NCBI GenBank assembly: GCA_949294735.1
Contig: CASFII010000006.1
Location: 186,001-250,000 of the forward strand
Origin: an uncultured Coriobacteriaceae bacterium
GTDB lineage: Bacteria; Actinomycetota; Coriobacteriia; Coriobacteriales; Eggerthellaceae
DNA length: 64,000 bases
Direction: 5' to 3'
Positions 52,475 through 61,290 of the stretch are shown here, in pieces. The notes below the pieces were generated by a model, which was not told where the DNA came from, ran no database searches, and saw only the letters and a list, made by a program, of their open reading frames with translations. The stretch's first letter is position 1; every line of letters starts with the position of its first letter. Made by a program: the position numbers and the translations under genes.

Positions 52475-52498
52475 AAGCGCCGACTTTCGTCGGCGCTT
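52475..52498 (-). terminator. Intrinsic terminator after tRNA-Glu
   Basis: A perfect ten-base-pair stem (AAGCGCCGAC with GTCGGCGCTT) around a four-base loop, followed on the minus strand by TTTGTTTGTTT. Confidence 0.9.
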
Positions 52499-52505
52499 GG
52501 ATTTC

Positions 52506-52580
52506 TGGTGCCCCCACCGAGAATCGAACTCGGGTCTCAGCCTTGAAAGGGCCGCGTCCTGACCTCTAGACTATGGGGAC
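52506..52580 (-). tRNA. tRNA-Glu (anticodon TTC)
   Basis: On the minus strand acceptor GTCCCCA pairs with TGGGGGC with one U-G pair, followed by A and an encoded CCA-type end (CACCA). The anticodon loop CTTTCAA gives TTC. The T arm CCGAG-TTCGATT-CTCGG is intact. A promoter and a terminator flank it. Confidence 0.95.
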
Positions 52581-52610
52581 GAAATGTCGCTGTTCAAAAC
52601 AGCTTGCCCA

Positions 52611-52638
52611 TTATTACAAAGCATTTCGCCTTTTGCAA
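52611..52638 (-). promoter_or_regulatory. Promoter of tRNA-Glu
   Basis: On the minus strand TTGCAA (52633-52638) and TAATAA (52611-52616) are 16 bases apart, about 30 bases before the tRNA. A small GCTGTT/AACAGC hairpin lies between the promoter and the tRNA. Confidence 0.65.
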
Positions 52639-52668
52639 GAAAAATTTTCGCAATTTTGAAAATTTTTC
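52639..52668 (-). terminator. AT-rich hairpin after rplT
   Basis: A perfect eleven-base-pair stem (GAAAAATTTTC with GAAAATTTTTC) around an eight-base loop, ten bases after the rplT stop. Its weak AT pairs make it a less certain terminator. It abuts the tRNA-Glu -35 box. Confidence 0.55.
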
Positions 52669-52678
52669 TGAAAGATGC

Positions 52679-53032
52679 TTACAGAGCCTTCTTAGCTACT
52701 TCGGTCAGAGCAGCAAAAGCAGCTGCGTCGTTGACTGCCATGTCAGCCAGAACCTTACGGTCAAGCAGAACACCAGCTTTCTTCAAACCGTTCATAAACG
52801 TGGAATAGGACATGCCATTGATGCGAGCAGCAGCGTTAATGCGGGTAATCCAAAGACGACGGATTTCGCGCTTCTTGTTGCGGCGGTCACGATAGGCATA
52901 CTGCAGGGAGTGCTGCACCTGTTCCTTCGCGGCACGATAGGAACGAGACTTTGCACCGTAATAACCCTTTGCACGATTCAAAACCGTGCGGCGCTTTTTA
53001 TGAGCAGAAACTGCGCGCTTAATACGAGCCAT
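52679..53032 (-). CDS. rplT: 50S ribosomal protein L20
   Basis: L20 is an assembly protein of the 50S subunit and in several bacteria represses its own operon. The 117-residue protein has [38 protein letters not shown] and [19 protein letters not shown]. The ATG at 53032 follows GGAGT. It is the last gene of infC-rpmI-rplT. Confidence 0.98.
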   Translation of the reverse strand: MARIKRAVSAHKKRRTVLNRAKGYYGAKSRSYRAAKEQVQHSLQYAYRDRRNKKREIRRLWITRINAAARINGMSYSTFMNGLKKAGVLLDRKVLADMAVNDAAAFAALTEVAKKAL

Positions 53033-53052
53033 ATTCAATCACTCCTTTTCGA

Positions 53053-53250
53053 TTAGCGAAGACCGAGGTTACGAGCAACAACCTTCTGGTCTGCTGCAGA
53101 AATTTCGGTTTCGTGACGGAAATTACGCTTACGCTTCGGGCTTTTCTTCGTCAGAATGTGGCTCTTATAAGCCTTAGAACGCATGATTTTGCCAGAGCCG
53201 GTAACGCGGAAACGCTTTGCCGTACCGCGGTGGGTTTTCATCTTGGGCAT
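53053..53250 (-). CDS. rpmI: 50S ribosomal protein L35
   Basis: A 65-residue basic ribosomal protein. The signature is [20 protein letters not shown] then [21 protein letters not shown]. Its ATG overlaps the infC stop (TAATG), and rplT starts 20 bases later. Confidence 0.98.
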   Translation of the reverse strand: MPKMKTHRGTAKRFRVTGSGKIMRSKAYKSHILTKKSPKRKRNFRHETEISAADQKVVARNLGLR

Positions 53251-53837
53251 TATTCGTCCTTTCCTTCTTTTTCGTTCTTTTCGTTTTCCTTCTTCTTGCG
53301 TGCTGAAGCAGGCAAGGGGGCAATCAACATATGCATGTTGCGGCCTTCCATCTTTGGCTGATTTTCAACGACCGCAACATCTTTGAGGTCTTCAGCCAAA
53401 CGTTCCAAAATAGAAAGACCTTGTTCGGGGTGAGCCATTTCGCGCCCTCGGAACATAATGGTGATTTTGACCTTGTTCCCCGCATCCAAGAAACGCAGCA
53501 CGTGCTTTTTCTTGGTGGTGTAGTCCCCCACATCAATTTTGGGGCGGAACTTCATTTCCTTGGTCTCAATCTTGGTTTGGTTCTTGCGAGCCTGTTTTGC
53601 CTTAATGGCCTGATCGTACTTGAACTTGCCATAATCCATAACGCGGCATACCGGAGGGTCTGCCTGCGGAGCAATTTCTACCAGGTCTAAGCCTTCGTTG
53701 TCCGCAATACGCTGGGCTTGTTCAATTGGGTAAATTCCCATCTGTGCGCCATCGTAGCCAATCAAACGGCACTCACGCACCGTGATTTCTTCGTTGAGCC
53801 GTGGCTCCTGAGCAGCTATCGCGCTCACCTCCTTCAT
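53250..53837 (-). CDS. infC: Translation initiation factor IF-3, probable AUA start at 53819
   Basis: IF-3 checks start codons and keeps subunits apart. The protein has the N-domain [20 protein letters not shown], the linker region [16 protein letters not shown] and the C-domain [20 protein letters not shown] and [14 protein letters not shown]. An in-frame ATG at 53835-53837 exists, but a ten-base perfect Shine-Dalgarno (AAGGAGGTGA, 53825-53834) follows it and lies five bases before an ATA codon at 53817-53819. I infer that translation starts at that ATA (189 residues), analogous to the AUU start of Escherichia coli infC. The listed span keeps the ATG frame. Confidence 0.93.
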   Translation of the reverse strand: MKEVSAIAAQEPRLNEEITVRECRLIGYDGAQMGIYPIEQAQRIADNEGLDLVEIAPQADPPVCRVMDYGKFKYDQAIKAKQARKNQTKIETKEMKFRPKIDVGDYTTKKKHVLRFLDAGNKVKITIMFRGREMAHPEQGLSILERLAEDLKDVAVVENQPKMEGRNMHMLIAPLPASARKKKENEKNEKEGKDE

Positions 53838-53999
53838 CTGTGTAACCTACATTAGTAGGTGTACACAACAAAAAAACCCGCTGCTGCGGGCCTCATGAAT
53901 GTGCAGCGAAAATCCGCTGCTAAATCATAAAACCCATCAGCTTTTCGCCGAACCAGGTGGAGGTAAAACCTCACTTGATTAAATAGCCTGTTTATTATA
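53838..53999 (-). promoter_or_regulatory. infC operon promoter and leader
   Basis: On the minus strand TTGCAC (54016-54021) and a perfect TATAAT (53994-53999) are 16 bases apart, and the transcript would run about 150 bases before infC. The leader contains hairpins GTGAGGT/ACCTCCAC (one bulge, near 53957-53974), GCAGCG/CGCTGC (near 53905-53922), the terminator at 53876-53891 and ACCTAC/GTAGGT (near 53845-53860). The leader positions are approximate. An L20-responsive leader is known in Bacillus at this locus. Confidence 0.7.
53869..53891 (-). terminator. Attenuator-type terminator in the infC leader
   Basis: On the minus strand GCCCGC pairs with GCGGGT around AGCA, immediately followed by TTTTTT. 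It lies about 30 bases before the infC ribosome site, inside the leader and downstream of the promoter, so it would stop transcripts before infC unless relieved. Confidence 0.82.
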
Positions 54000-54016
54000 A
54001 CTAAAGAAAGAATTGG

Positions 54017-54146
54017 TGCAAGTCCTTCAAATAAATTCACAACTTGTGCATGCAATGAACCATCACGTTCTTGGATAGGAATTCAAAAAACCCTTAAGAG
54101 ACATGTATGCCCTGGTTGAGCGTCTGCGATTCCCGTACGCCTATGA
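54017..54146. other. Gap between the infC promoter and rnr
   Basis: About 130 bases without a supported gene. It contains the -35 region of the infC promoter and a T-rich run (GGGTTTTTTG on the minus strand near 54085) after rnr, but no convincing stem before that run. No ssrA or smpB is present. Confidence 0.4.
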
Positions 54147-56309
54147 CTACTGCCCTCTTGAGCCCTTCTTGTAGGTTCGAGGCTTCTGAGGCGCTCCAGC
54201 TATGGCGAAGTCTAACGTGCCCGTTAAAGGTTCAGCTACCGTAATAACAACAGGAATGCGCTGTCCGAGTCTAAAAACCTTATTACTGTCTTGTCCCGTT
54301 AAACAGTGACGCAAAGGATCGAGAGCAAAATACTCATCCCCTAAGGCTCGCAATGGCAAGAAACCCTCAGCAGTGTTGTCAAGACGTGCAAACAGCCCAT
54401 ACGTCGTTACACCCGAAATAACCGCCGAAAACGATCTACCGAGAAACTGTTGCAAGTATTCAATCATTTTTAGTTTCTGACTTTCCGCTGCTGCCTTTTC
54501 AGCTATTCGTTCCATAGTTGAAGAGTTTTCGGCAATCCACGGCATACTGGATACTTCTTGGTCGAACTTTTCAGGGCGCTTGGTGAGTTGCGCACGTAAC
54601 ATTCTGTGTACCACCAAGTCAGGATAACGTCTAATAGGACTGGTAAAATGCGCGTACGATTTGCTTGCAAGCCCGTAGTGACCTATGTTTTCTGTTCTAT
54701 ATACCGCACGTTGCATGGCGCGCAAGCAGAGCGAACTAACCAATTCTTCTTCAGTTCTCCCTTTAGCAAGTGCCAAAATCTGCTGAATAGCATATGGATT
54801 ACCAGCCACCAAAGAAGCTGTATCCACCTGAGCAAACCAAGAAAACTCTTGGAAAGCGGGAATAAGCGCCGCTAATGCTTCACCAGAAGGCTTGTCATGC
54901 ACGCGAAAGATGCAAGGAAAAGAATGCTGTTCTAAATGTTGAGCAACCGTTTCGTTTGCCAAAATCATCGCTTCTTCAACAAGCGTAGTGGCATCAGTTT
55001 TTTGCCGTAGCTCAATTCCTATCGCCTTGCCTTCCCCATCTAGCTGAACTTTAGCTTCGGTACTCACGAAGTCTATGCCACCAGCTTTTACCCGAGCAGC
55101 AGCACGTTTTTTTGCAAGAACAGCTAGCTCACGAAGGCGCCACGCAAGTTCATCGGCAAGGGTTGGTTTTTGGGCAAGCGCATCGGCTGCAGGTACTCCA
55201 TCAAACAGTTCCTGCACCTGGTTATAGTTAAGACGTGCTTTCGATTGGATAAGTGCAGGATACAAACGATACCCTACCAAGTTTGCCTGATTGTCTAAGA
55301 ATAAATCCACGGTCATCGATCGACGCACTTCGTTCGGTTTTAAAGAGCAAAGCTCGTTCGATAGTTCGTGTGGCAACATAGGGATAACCCGATCAACCAA
55401 ATACACGCTGGTACCACGTCTCCGAGCATCTAAATCCAAGGAACTTCCCCACCGAACGTAGTGGGAAACATCAGCAATATGGACGCCAAGGCGCCAAACT
55501 GCCTTCCCATTAGAAACCATCACCGTCTCTTTGGTATGTTTGAGAGTATCTACTCGCTCTAACGAAAGCGCATCATCGAAGTCCTTGGCGTCCACTGGGT
55601 CGATGGTAAACACAATACGACCCCGTAATTCAACATAACCAGAATTCAAGGCACCTTGCTCATCTAATACCGCTTCACGCGCTTCAGAGAGCGCCCCTTC
55701 AGAGAAGGTGGTTTCCAGCTTGTGCCGCGCAATAATCAATTCGACTCCGAAAGATTCATCCTCTGCCATACCTAACACTTCTTCAATAACGCCCGTGGCA
55801 GCACTATGTCGCGTGGGGTACTCCAAAATGCGCACTCGAACCAGTGCGCCATCTGGAATATGGGGATTAGCTTTTCGCTGAGTGAAAATGTCGTAAGGGA
55901 TATGAGGATCACTAGGAACTACCACGCCAAATGGCTCAGCCACTTCATAGCGCCCAACGATGGTGGCATGTGCTCTATCTAGCACCCGAGAAACAAAGGC
56001 AACAGGACGCCCAGCTCCCGCACCTGAAGAGCCTGAGGTGTGCCCTTTACTGAGCGCACCCGAAGAACTACCTCCGCCATAGCGTGAAGATGCTCCCTTT
56101 TTGCTCCGTTTGCCTTGCTGGGCATGTCGATTACTTGCCGGCTTAAGTTCTACTAAATCACCGTCAAAGGCACCTGCCATTTTTGAACGAGGAATAAAAT
56201 ATTCTCCCTCTGCGGTCTGTACAAAACCATAGCCGCTTTTATGAACAACCAAAATTCCGCGCGGGTTTGCACGAGCGGTGCGCCGCGTATGGGCGCGAGA
56301 ACGGCTCAT
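54147..56309 (-). CDS. rnr: Ribonuclease R
   Basis: RNase R degrades structured RNA 3' to 5'. The 720-residue protein has cold-shock domains in the first 230 residues with a low-complexity Gly/Ser/Lys insertion at about 65-95, the RNB catalytic domain with the Asp cluster in FTIDPVDAKDFDDALSLER near residue 232, GVHIADVSHYVRWGSSLD near residue 272, and an S1 domain (ISGVTTYGLFARLDNTAEGF) near the C-terminus. The end is KKGSRGQ. It follows the S41 peptidase by three bases. Confidence 0.95.
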   Translation of the reverse strand: MSRSRAHTRRTARANPRGILVVHKSGYGFVQTAEGEYFIPRSKMAGAFDGDLVELKPASNRHAQQGKRSKKGASSRYGGGSSSGALSKGHTSGSSGAGAGRPVAFVSRVLDRAHATIVGRYEVAEPFGVVVPSDPHIPYDIFTQRKANPHIPDGALVRVRILEYPTRHSAATGVIEEVLGMAEDESFGVELIIARHKLETTFSEGALSEAREAVLDEQGALNSGYVELRGRIVFTIDPVDAKDFDDALSLERVDTLKHTKETVMVSNGKAVWRLGVHIADVSHYVRWGSSLDLDARRRGTSVYLVDRVIPMLPHELSNELCSLKPNEVRRSMTVDLFLDNQANLVGYRLYPALIQSKARLNYNQVQELFDGVPAADALAQKPTLADELAWRLRELAVLAKKRAAARVKAGGIDFVSTEAKVQLDGEGKAIGIELRQKTDATTLVEEAMILANETVAQHLEQHSFPCIFRVHDKPSGEALAALIPAFQEFSWFAQVDTASLVAGNPYAIQQILALAKGRTEEELVSSLCLRAMQRAVYRTENIGHYGLASKSYAHFTSPIRRYPDLVVHRMLRAQLTKRPEKFDQEVSSMPWIAENSSTMERIAEKAAAESQKLKMIEYLQQFLGRSFSAVISGVTTYGLFARLDNTAEGFLPLRALGDEYFALDPLRHCLTGQDSNKVFRLGQRIPVVITVAEPLTGTLDFAIAGAPQKPRTYKKGSRGQ

Positions 56310-56312
56310 GGT

Positions 56313-57605
56313 CTACTCCAGGACCAGTTCTTCTGCTGTATCAAGCGCTTGGCTTAACTGCGCGTCGCTTCGCGTATCATCGGCCATGCCGACTGAAATA
56401 TCTGGGTGAATTCCCACACCCTCAATGTCGTGACCAAGCGGAGTCATATAGTAAGCAGCTGTATAACGAAGAGCACCGCCAAAGGTTAGCTCGCGCATTA
56501 CCTGAACCGAACCTTTGCCCAAAGTGGTTTCACCAACTATGGTTGCACGGTCGTTGTCCTGAAGGGCACCTGCTAAAACCTCAGCACCAGAAGCCGTGTA
56601 ATCGTTCACAAGCACAACAAGAGGTGCCGTAGTAATTTGGTCGCCCGATGCCTGTTTTGTGGTCACTCCATCAGTGGTTTCCACCTGAACCACCACACCA
56701 CTTTTAACGAACAAGCTCGCAATATCGACGGCCTGAGTTAAGTAACCACCTGGGTTATCGCGGATATCAAGTACAAACGAGGTGGCACCCTGTTGTGTAA
56801 GGTCTTCCACTGATTGACGCACCAGATCAGCTGAACTTTGCGTAATCTGCTTCAGCTTTATATAGCCTACTGTGCCATATAGCTGAGAGGTAACGTTTCG
56901 CACCTTGCTTTCCGTTGGGCTTAAGGTTGTAGAGAATTCTTCACCCGTTTCTGCGTCTGGAGAAGAGAGATGACGCCAACGAATAACAACGTCTTCGCCT
57001 GGTTGTACAGCCGAAAGAGCATTAACAACCTCAGCCATAGTCCATTCGTGCTCATCTCCATTGATGGAAACAATCATGTCCCCTTGCTGCACGCCCTTTG
57101 AAGCAGCTGGAGAACCTTCAAATACGTCGTTTACCAACACACGACCGTTGTATTCGAAGAAAAGAACACCAATGCCGTCATAGGAATTCTCGGCATTCTC
57201 AGAAAGATAATCACTATAGCGCGCAGGATCAAAATACGCCAAATAAGGGTCACCTGTTGATTCGGCTAACGAATCAAGCATGCTTTTGGTAACGGAGTCC
57301 AAATCGAAACCATCCATGCTGTTTTCATTCAGGAGGTCTTCCACTTCGTTAAGACGAGCGCCAATGGAATTAGAAGTGGTTTTATTCGCATCAGATGAAG
57401 CTACCTGAGCAGCTTCTCTGTCGGTCAACACGGGAATACCGAGCGCCGTTAGAAGTGTCGTATTGCTGCGAACAAAAAAGCCCAGCGAAAACACAACCGC
57501 AAGAACAATCACAAGCGACAAGGTGCGCACTAAGCGCACCTTACGTTCGTGAGTTTTAGCAGCACTTAAAGCGCTTCTTTTTGTTTCTGCTTTGTGCCGA
57601 ACCAC
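56313..57605 (-). CDS. ctpA: S41-family C-terminal processing peptidase
   Basis: Ctp peptidases trim or degrade exported proteins. The 430-residue protein has a membrane anchor at about residues 27-46, a PDZ domain (about 145-235) with ASKGVQQGDMIVSINGDE, and the catalytic domain: DIRDNPGGYLTQAVDIASL near residue 280, the nucleophile Ser in NDYTASGAEVLAGALQD near residue 338 and the Lys in VGETTLGKGSVQVM near residue 362. It lies after ftsE-ftsX, a common arrangement. Confidence 0.95.
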   Translation of the reverse strand: MVRHKAETKRSALSAAKTHERKVRLVRTLSLVIVLAVVFSLGFFVRSNTTLLTALGIPVLTDREAAQVASSDANKTTSNSIGARLNEVEDLLNENSMDGFDLDSVTKSMLDSLAESTGDPYLAYFDPARYSDYLSENAENSYDGIGVLFFEYNGRVLVNDVFEGSPAASKGVQQGDMIVSINGDEHEWTMAEVVNALSAVQPGEDVVIRWRHLSSPDAETGEEFSTTLSPTESKVRNVTSQLYGTVGYIKLKQITQSSADLVRQSVEDLTQQGATSFVLDIRDNPGGYLTQAVDIASLFVKSGVVVQVETTDGVTTKQASGDQITTAPLVVLVNDYTASGAEVLAGALQDNDRATIVGETTLGKGSVQVMRELTFGGALRYTAAYYMTPLGHDIEGVGIHPDISVGMADDTRSDAQLSQALDTAEELVLE

Positions 57606-57632
57606 CTTGTTCTCCTTGTAGCAGAAAAGTAG

Positions 57633-58538
57633 TTAGACCTTCAGGTAACGGCGCATAGCCAAAGCTGAACCCAAAAGACCAATGAGAAGACCGGACACCA
57701 GAAGAGCCAGATAGATAATCAAGAACGTCTGGAACTGGATATCGATAGCCAAAAACTTCAAGGCTCCCGCAATGCGCGGCAATAGCATATTACGTGCCAG
57801 CTCAAGGCAAAGTACAGCCAATGCCGCACCCAGCACTGCGTGCAAGGCACCTTCCATCAAGAAAGGCCCACGGATAAAACCATTTGAAGCACCTACGAGG
57901 CGCATGATGGCAATTTCCTTACGACGAGCCAAAATAGCCAAGCGAATAGTGTTGTTGATGAACACAAACGCAATAAAGATAAGTAGCGCAATGAGAGCTA
58001 CGCCAATATAGCGGACATAGTTTGTCAAAGAGAACAGCTGCTTAACGGATTCTTGGCCGTACACGATAGATTCGTTCGGCGTGTCATACCCGCAGTTTTG
58101 AGCAAATGCGGGGTAGGACTCAATCTTGCCAGCAACTTCTCCAACCAACTGCGGATCAGCAAGCTCAACATCAATAGAAGCGGGAAGCGGATTTTGTCCA
58201 TCAAGCGCTTCAATAATGCCTGTGCTGTTCGATTCACTGAAGTTTTCCAGTGCCTGTTCTTTCGTGGTGAAGCTTACCGAAGCGACACCTTCAAGACCAC
58301 TTACGTAGTCTTCAATTTCTGTCACTGTTTCTTCGGTAATATCATCTGAAACATAAGCAGCAATAGAAACTTCATCTTCCACGCTACTCATGACGTTTTC
58401 AACAATGAAGCCGAATACCAAAAAGACGCCAATAAGCAGCAAAGAAAGGAAGATAGTAACGATAGAGCCAAGCGTGGTGGAAAGATTACGCGTGAAACCA
58501 CGCAGTGATTCACGTAAAAAGTAAGCAAAACTACGCAT
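57633..58538 (-). CDS. ftsX: Cell division ABC transporter membrane protein FtsX
   Basis: FtsX partners FtsE to control peptidoglycan hydrolases. The 301-residue protein has four membrane helices: one at about 20-44, then a large extracytoplasmic domain (about 50-160), and three in the C-terminal FtsX domain. It starts [19 protein letters not shown] and contains [20 protein letters not shown] near residue 195. The ATG at 58538 overlaps the ftsE end (ATGCGTAG). A GGGGGG ribosome site lies 12 bases upstream; longer starts are not supported. Confidence 0.94.
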   Translation of the reverse strand: MRSFAYFLRESLRGFTRNLSTTLGSIVTIFLSLLLIGVFLVFGFIVENVMSSVEDEVSIAAYVSDDITEETVTEIEDYVSGLEGVASVSFTTKEQALENFSESNSTGIIEALDGQNPLPASIDVELADPQLVGEVAGKIESYPAFAQNCGYDTPNESIVYGQESVKQLFSLTNYVRYIGVALIALLIFIAFVFINNTIRLAILARRKEIAIMRLVGASNGFIRGPFLMEGALHAVLGAALAVLCLELARNMLLPRIAGALKFLAIDIQFQTFLIIYLALLVSGLLIGLLGSALAMRRYLKV

Positions 58539-59376
58539 CGAAACCGTACACCCCCCTGTCTTGGTCGCGGGTAAGGTAACCACGGTCAAGCGCGATAACA
58601 CGACGACGCATGTTGTCTACCATTTCACGGTCATGCGTAGCAACCAAAACGGTTGTACCCGTACGGTTAATGCGCTCCAGCAAGTCCATGATGCCACGCG
58701 AGGTCTGTGGGTCAAGGTTACCAGTTGGTTCGTCGCAAACCAGCATAGGTGGACGATTAACAATAGCGCGGGCAATAGAAACACGCTGCTGTTCACCACC
58801 AGAAAGCTGATCAGGAAGCTTGTTAAGTTTGTCCTGCAAGCCTACCAAGCGCAACACTTCAGGAACCTGCGTTTTGATAACGTGCTTGCTCTTACCAATT
58901 ACTTCCAACGCAAAAGCAACATTTTCAAATACCGTTTTGTTTGGAAGCAGCTTGAAGTCTTGGAATACGCAACCAATGTTGCGGCGCAGGTAAGGCACGC
59001 GCCAATTTCGCATGGTAGTTAAATCTTCATCCGCAATATAGATGTGACCCTCGGTGGGCTTCACTTCGCGAATAAGCATGCGAATGAATGTAGATTTACC
59101 AGATCCAGAGTGACCTACCAAGAAAACAAATTCACCTGCATAAATCTGAACCGAAATATCGTTAAGCGCTGGACGATTCGGCTGAGCAGGATAAATCTTA
59201 GTTACGTGGTCAAACGTGATAACTGGTGAACCCATGTTTTGAGGGATATCGTCAACTTCCAAAACGGGAAGAGACGCCGAAAGCTGCGAAGTTACGCTCG
59301 CAGGCTTAGCGTGTGCCACATGCGAACCACCACGTCGGGCAGCGCGCAGAGCACGTCCTTGATTTTGTTCTGCCAC
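58531..59376 (-). CDS. ftsE: Cell division ABC transporter ATP-binding protein FtsE with N-terminal extension
   Basis: FtsE is the ATPase of FtsEX. The 281-residue protein has a 50-residue Ala/Arg/Ser-rich N-terminal extension, then the ABC core: [20 protein letters not shown], Walker [16 protein letters not shown] near residue 88, signature [18 protein letters not shown] near residue 188 and Walker [15 protein letters not shown] near 212. Canonical FtsE is about 220-230 residues, so the extra N-terminus is notable. It overlaps ftsX and follows the transketolase genes. Confidence 0.95.
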   Translation of the reverse strand: MAEQNQGRALRAARRGGSHVAHAKPASVTSQLSASLPVLEVDDIPQNMGSPVITFDHVTKIYPAQPNRPALNDISVQIYAGEFVFLVGHSGSGKSTFIRMLIREVKPTEGHIYIADEDLTTMRNWRVPYLRRNIGCVFQDFKLLPNKTVFENVAFALEVIGKSKHVIKTQVPEVLRLVGLQDKLNKLPDQLSGGEQQRVSIARAIVNRPPMLVCDEPTGNLDPQTSRGIMDLLERINRTGTTVLVATHDREMVDNMRRRVIALDRGYLTRDQDRGVYGFDA

Positions 59377-59432
59377 AGAATACTCCGTTCAAATAGCGTT
59401 TACTGAGACTGATTTATTTTATCACTTCGCGG

Positions 59433-60401
59433 TTAAGCAGTCAGCTTTTCCACAGCTTTCACAATGGCTGGTGCATCGAGTTCGAAGTGGCTCATTAATT
59501 CTTCAAACTCTGCCGACTTACCAAACTTGTCATGGACACCCACAAAAGCACATGGCGTAGGTGCTTCACGAGCAAGCAGTTCTGCTACTGCAGATCCTAA
59601 CCCACCAACCGTGCTGTGTTCTTCCGCAACCACTACATGACCCGTCTTGCGAGCCGAAGCCAAAATAGTTTCCTCGTCCAATGGTTTAACAGAGAAAGCA
59701 TCGATTACTTCAGCCGAGATACCCTTTTCAGCAAGCAGGTCTGCCGCCAACATTGCTTCACGAATTTCTACACCACAAGCAACAATGGTTACATCAGTTC
59801 CTTCGCGCAACACATATGCTTTGCCGATTTCTAGCTCAACATCTGAGGCATACACACAAGGAACCGAAGCTCTGCCCATACGAACATAAACAGGGCCAGG
59901 TGTTTTAGCAGCAAGTTTTAATGCTGCGCGAGCAGCAGCGTAGTCGGCAGGAACCAATACACGCATATTTGGAAGTGCGCGCATCAGCGCAATGTCTTCC
60001 AGCATTTGATGGCTGCCACCATCGGGGCCAACCGAAACACCCGCATGAGTAGGCGTAATCTTTACGTTAAGGTTGCTATAGCACACGGTATTGCGAATTT
60101 GATCATAGGCTCGTCCCGTGCCAAACACCGCAAACGAACCAGTGAACGCAATGTTTCCTGTCAGCGATAAACCTGCCGCTACATCAACCATATTCTGTTC
60201 TGCAATGCCAACATTAAAAAGTCGTTCGGTATAGTCTGGGTTTGCGGCGGCGAATTTTGCCATGGTTGTTGAGCCTGTTAAGTCAGCGTCAACCGCAACA
60301 ATAGGCAAACCTTCATCAGCAAGTTCTGCCAAGGTAACACCCAGGGCAGCTCGCGTTGCTTTTTTAACTTGGCGTTCTTCTTCGCTCGCAAATTTAAGCA
60401 T
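59433..60401 (-). CDS. Transketolase, C-terminal subunit
   Basis: The pyrimidine-binding and C-terminal half of a split transketolase (TktB-like). The 322-residue protein has LPIVAVDADLTGSTTMAKFA near residue 30, LFNVGIAEQNMVDVAAGLSL near residue 60, GPDGGSHQMLEDIALMRAL near residue 128 and VVVAEEHSTVGGLGSAVAEL near 250. The ATG at 60401 follows GGGGAGG and overlaps the N-subunit stop (ATGCTTAA); a longer frame runs back into that gene and is rejected. The two subunits act as one enzyme in the pentose phosphate pathway with the transaldolase at 46150. Confidence 0.95.
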   Translation of the reverse strand: MLKFASEEERQVKKATRAALGVTLAELADEGLPIVAVDADLTGSTTMAKFAAANPDYTERLFNVGIAEQNMVDVAAGLSLTGNIAFTGSFAVFGTGRAYDQIRNTVCYSNLNVKITPTHAGVSVGPDGGSHQMLEDIALMRALPNMRVLVPADYAAARAALKLAAKTPGPVYVRMGRASVPCVYASDVELEIGKAYVLREGTDVTIVACGVEIREAMLAADLLAEKGISAEVIDAFSVKPLDEETILASARKTGHVVVAEEHSTVGGLGSAVAELLAREAPTPCAFVGVHDKFGKSAEFEELMSHFELDAPAIVKAVEKLTA

Positions 60402-61233
60402 GGTGAGCCTCCCCGCCTTCGACGCCGGACAATTCAGTGAGTGCGCAAGCTGCCTGTTCGGCATTCGGTGCCTTTCCGTGCCATCCTGCTTGGTTTTCCA
60501 TAAATGAAACGCCCTTGCCTTTAACGGTTTGAGCAATAAAAACCTTCGGTTTGCCGCCGCGGTCTGCCTTGGCAGCACTGAGAGCCTTCACCAGGCCATC
60601 AATGTTGTGGCCATCAATTTCTTGAGCGTCCCAACCAAAGCTTGAAAACTTAGCCGCTAAATCACCGGGGTCACACACATCTGCCGTATCGCCATCAATC
60701 TGAAGATGATTGCGATCAACAATGGCCACTAAATTATCAAGGCCACGATGGGCAGCAAACATGGCAGCTTCCCACACTTGCCCTTCTTGGCATTCGCCAT
60801 CGCCCAAAATGGTAAAGACCGTTGCGGGGTTATGAGCAAGCTTAAGCCCTGCAGCCATACCGCAAGAAATGGAAAGCCCCTGACCAAGAGAACCTGTAGA
60901 AACTTCTACGCCAGGAACCAGATTACAATCAGGATGCCCTTGGAGTTTTGAGCCCCACTTACGAAGCGTCTTAAGCTCTTCAACGGGGAAGTAGCCCATA
61001 TGAGCCAGTGTTGCATACAAAGCAGGTGCCGCATGTCCTTTCGCTAAAACAAACCGGTCGCGTTCGTCCATGCTGGGGTTTTGAGGGTCGTGTTTCATAA
61101 CACCACCCGCATAAAGAGCTACCAACATATCGGTACACGAAAGTGAGCCACCTGGGTGTCCACTTCCTGCCGCTTCGAGCATCCGAATGATGTCGCATCG
61201 GATGTTGTTTGCAAGCCTTCCTAGTTCGGCCAT
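60394..61233 (-). CDS. Transketolase, N-terminal (TPP-binding) subunit
   Basis: The thiamin-diphosphate-binding half. The 279-residue protein has MLEAAGSGHPGGSLSCTDML near residue 18, GHAAPALYATLAHMGYFPVE near residue 65, the TPP motif TILGDGECQEGQVWEAAMFA near residue 143 and VDRNHLQIDGDT. The ATG at 61233 follows GAGGGAG; an earlier in-frame start lacks a site. Split transketolases are common in Actinobacteria and Firmicutes. Confidence 0.95.
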   Translation of the reverse strand: MAELGRLANNIRCDIIRMLEAAGSGHPGGSLSCTDMLVALYAGGVMKHDPQNPSMDERDRFVLAKGHAAPALYATLAHMGYFPVEELKTLRKWGSKLQGHPDCNLVPGVEVSTGSLGQGLSISCGMAAGLKLAHNPATVFTILGDGECQEGQVWEAAMFAAHRGLDNLVAIVDRNHLQIDGDTADVCDPGDLAAKFSSFGWDAQEIDGHNIDGLVKALSAAKADRGGKPKVFIAQTVKGKGVSFMENQAGWHGKAPNAEQAACALTELSGVEGGEAHHA

Positions 61234-61290
61234 GCCGCACTCCCTCTCACTAGAACAATCCCTGTTCATTATACAAAATACGCAGCCTCA

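Noticed and set aside
60402-60578. N-terminal extension of the transketolase C subunit
   Set aside because: It overlaps the N-subunit gene, and the ATG at 60401 has its own strong ribosome site.
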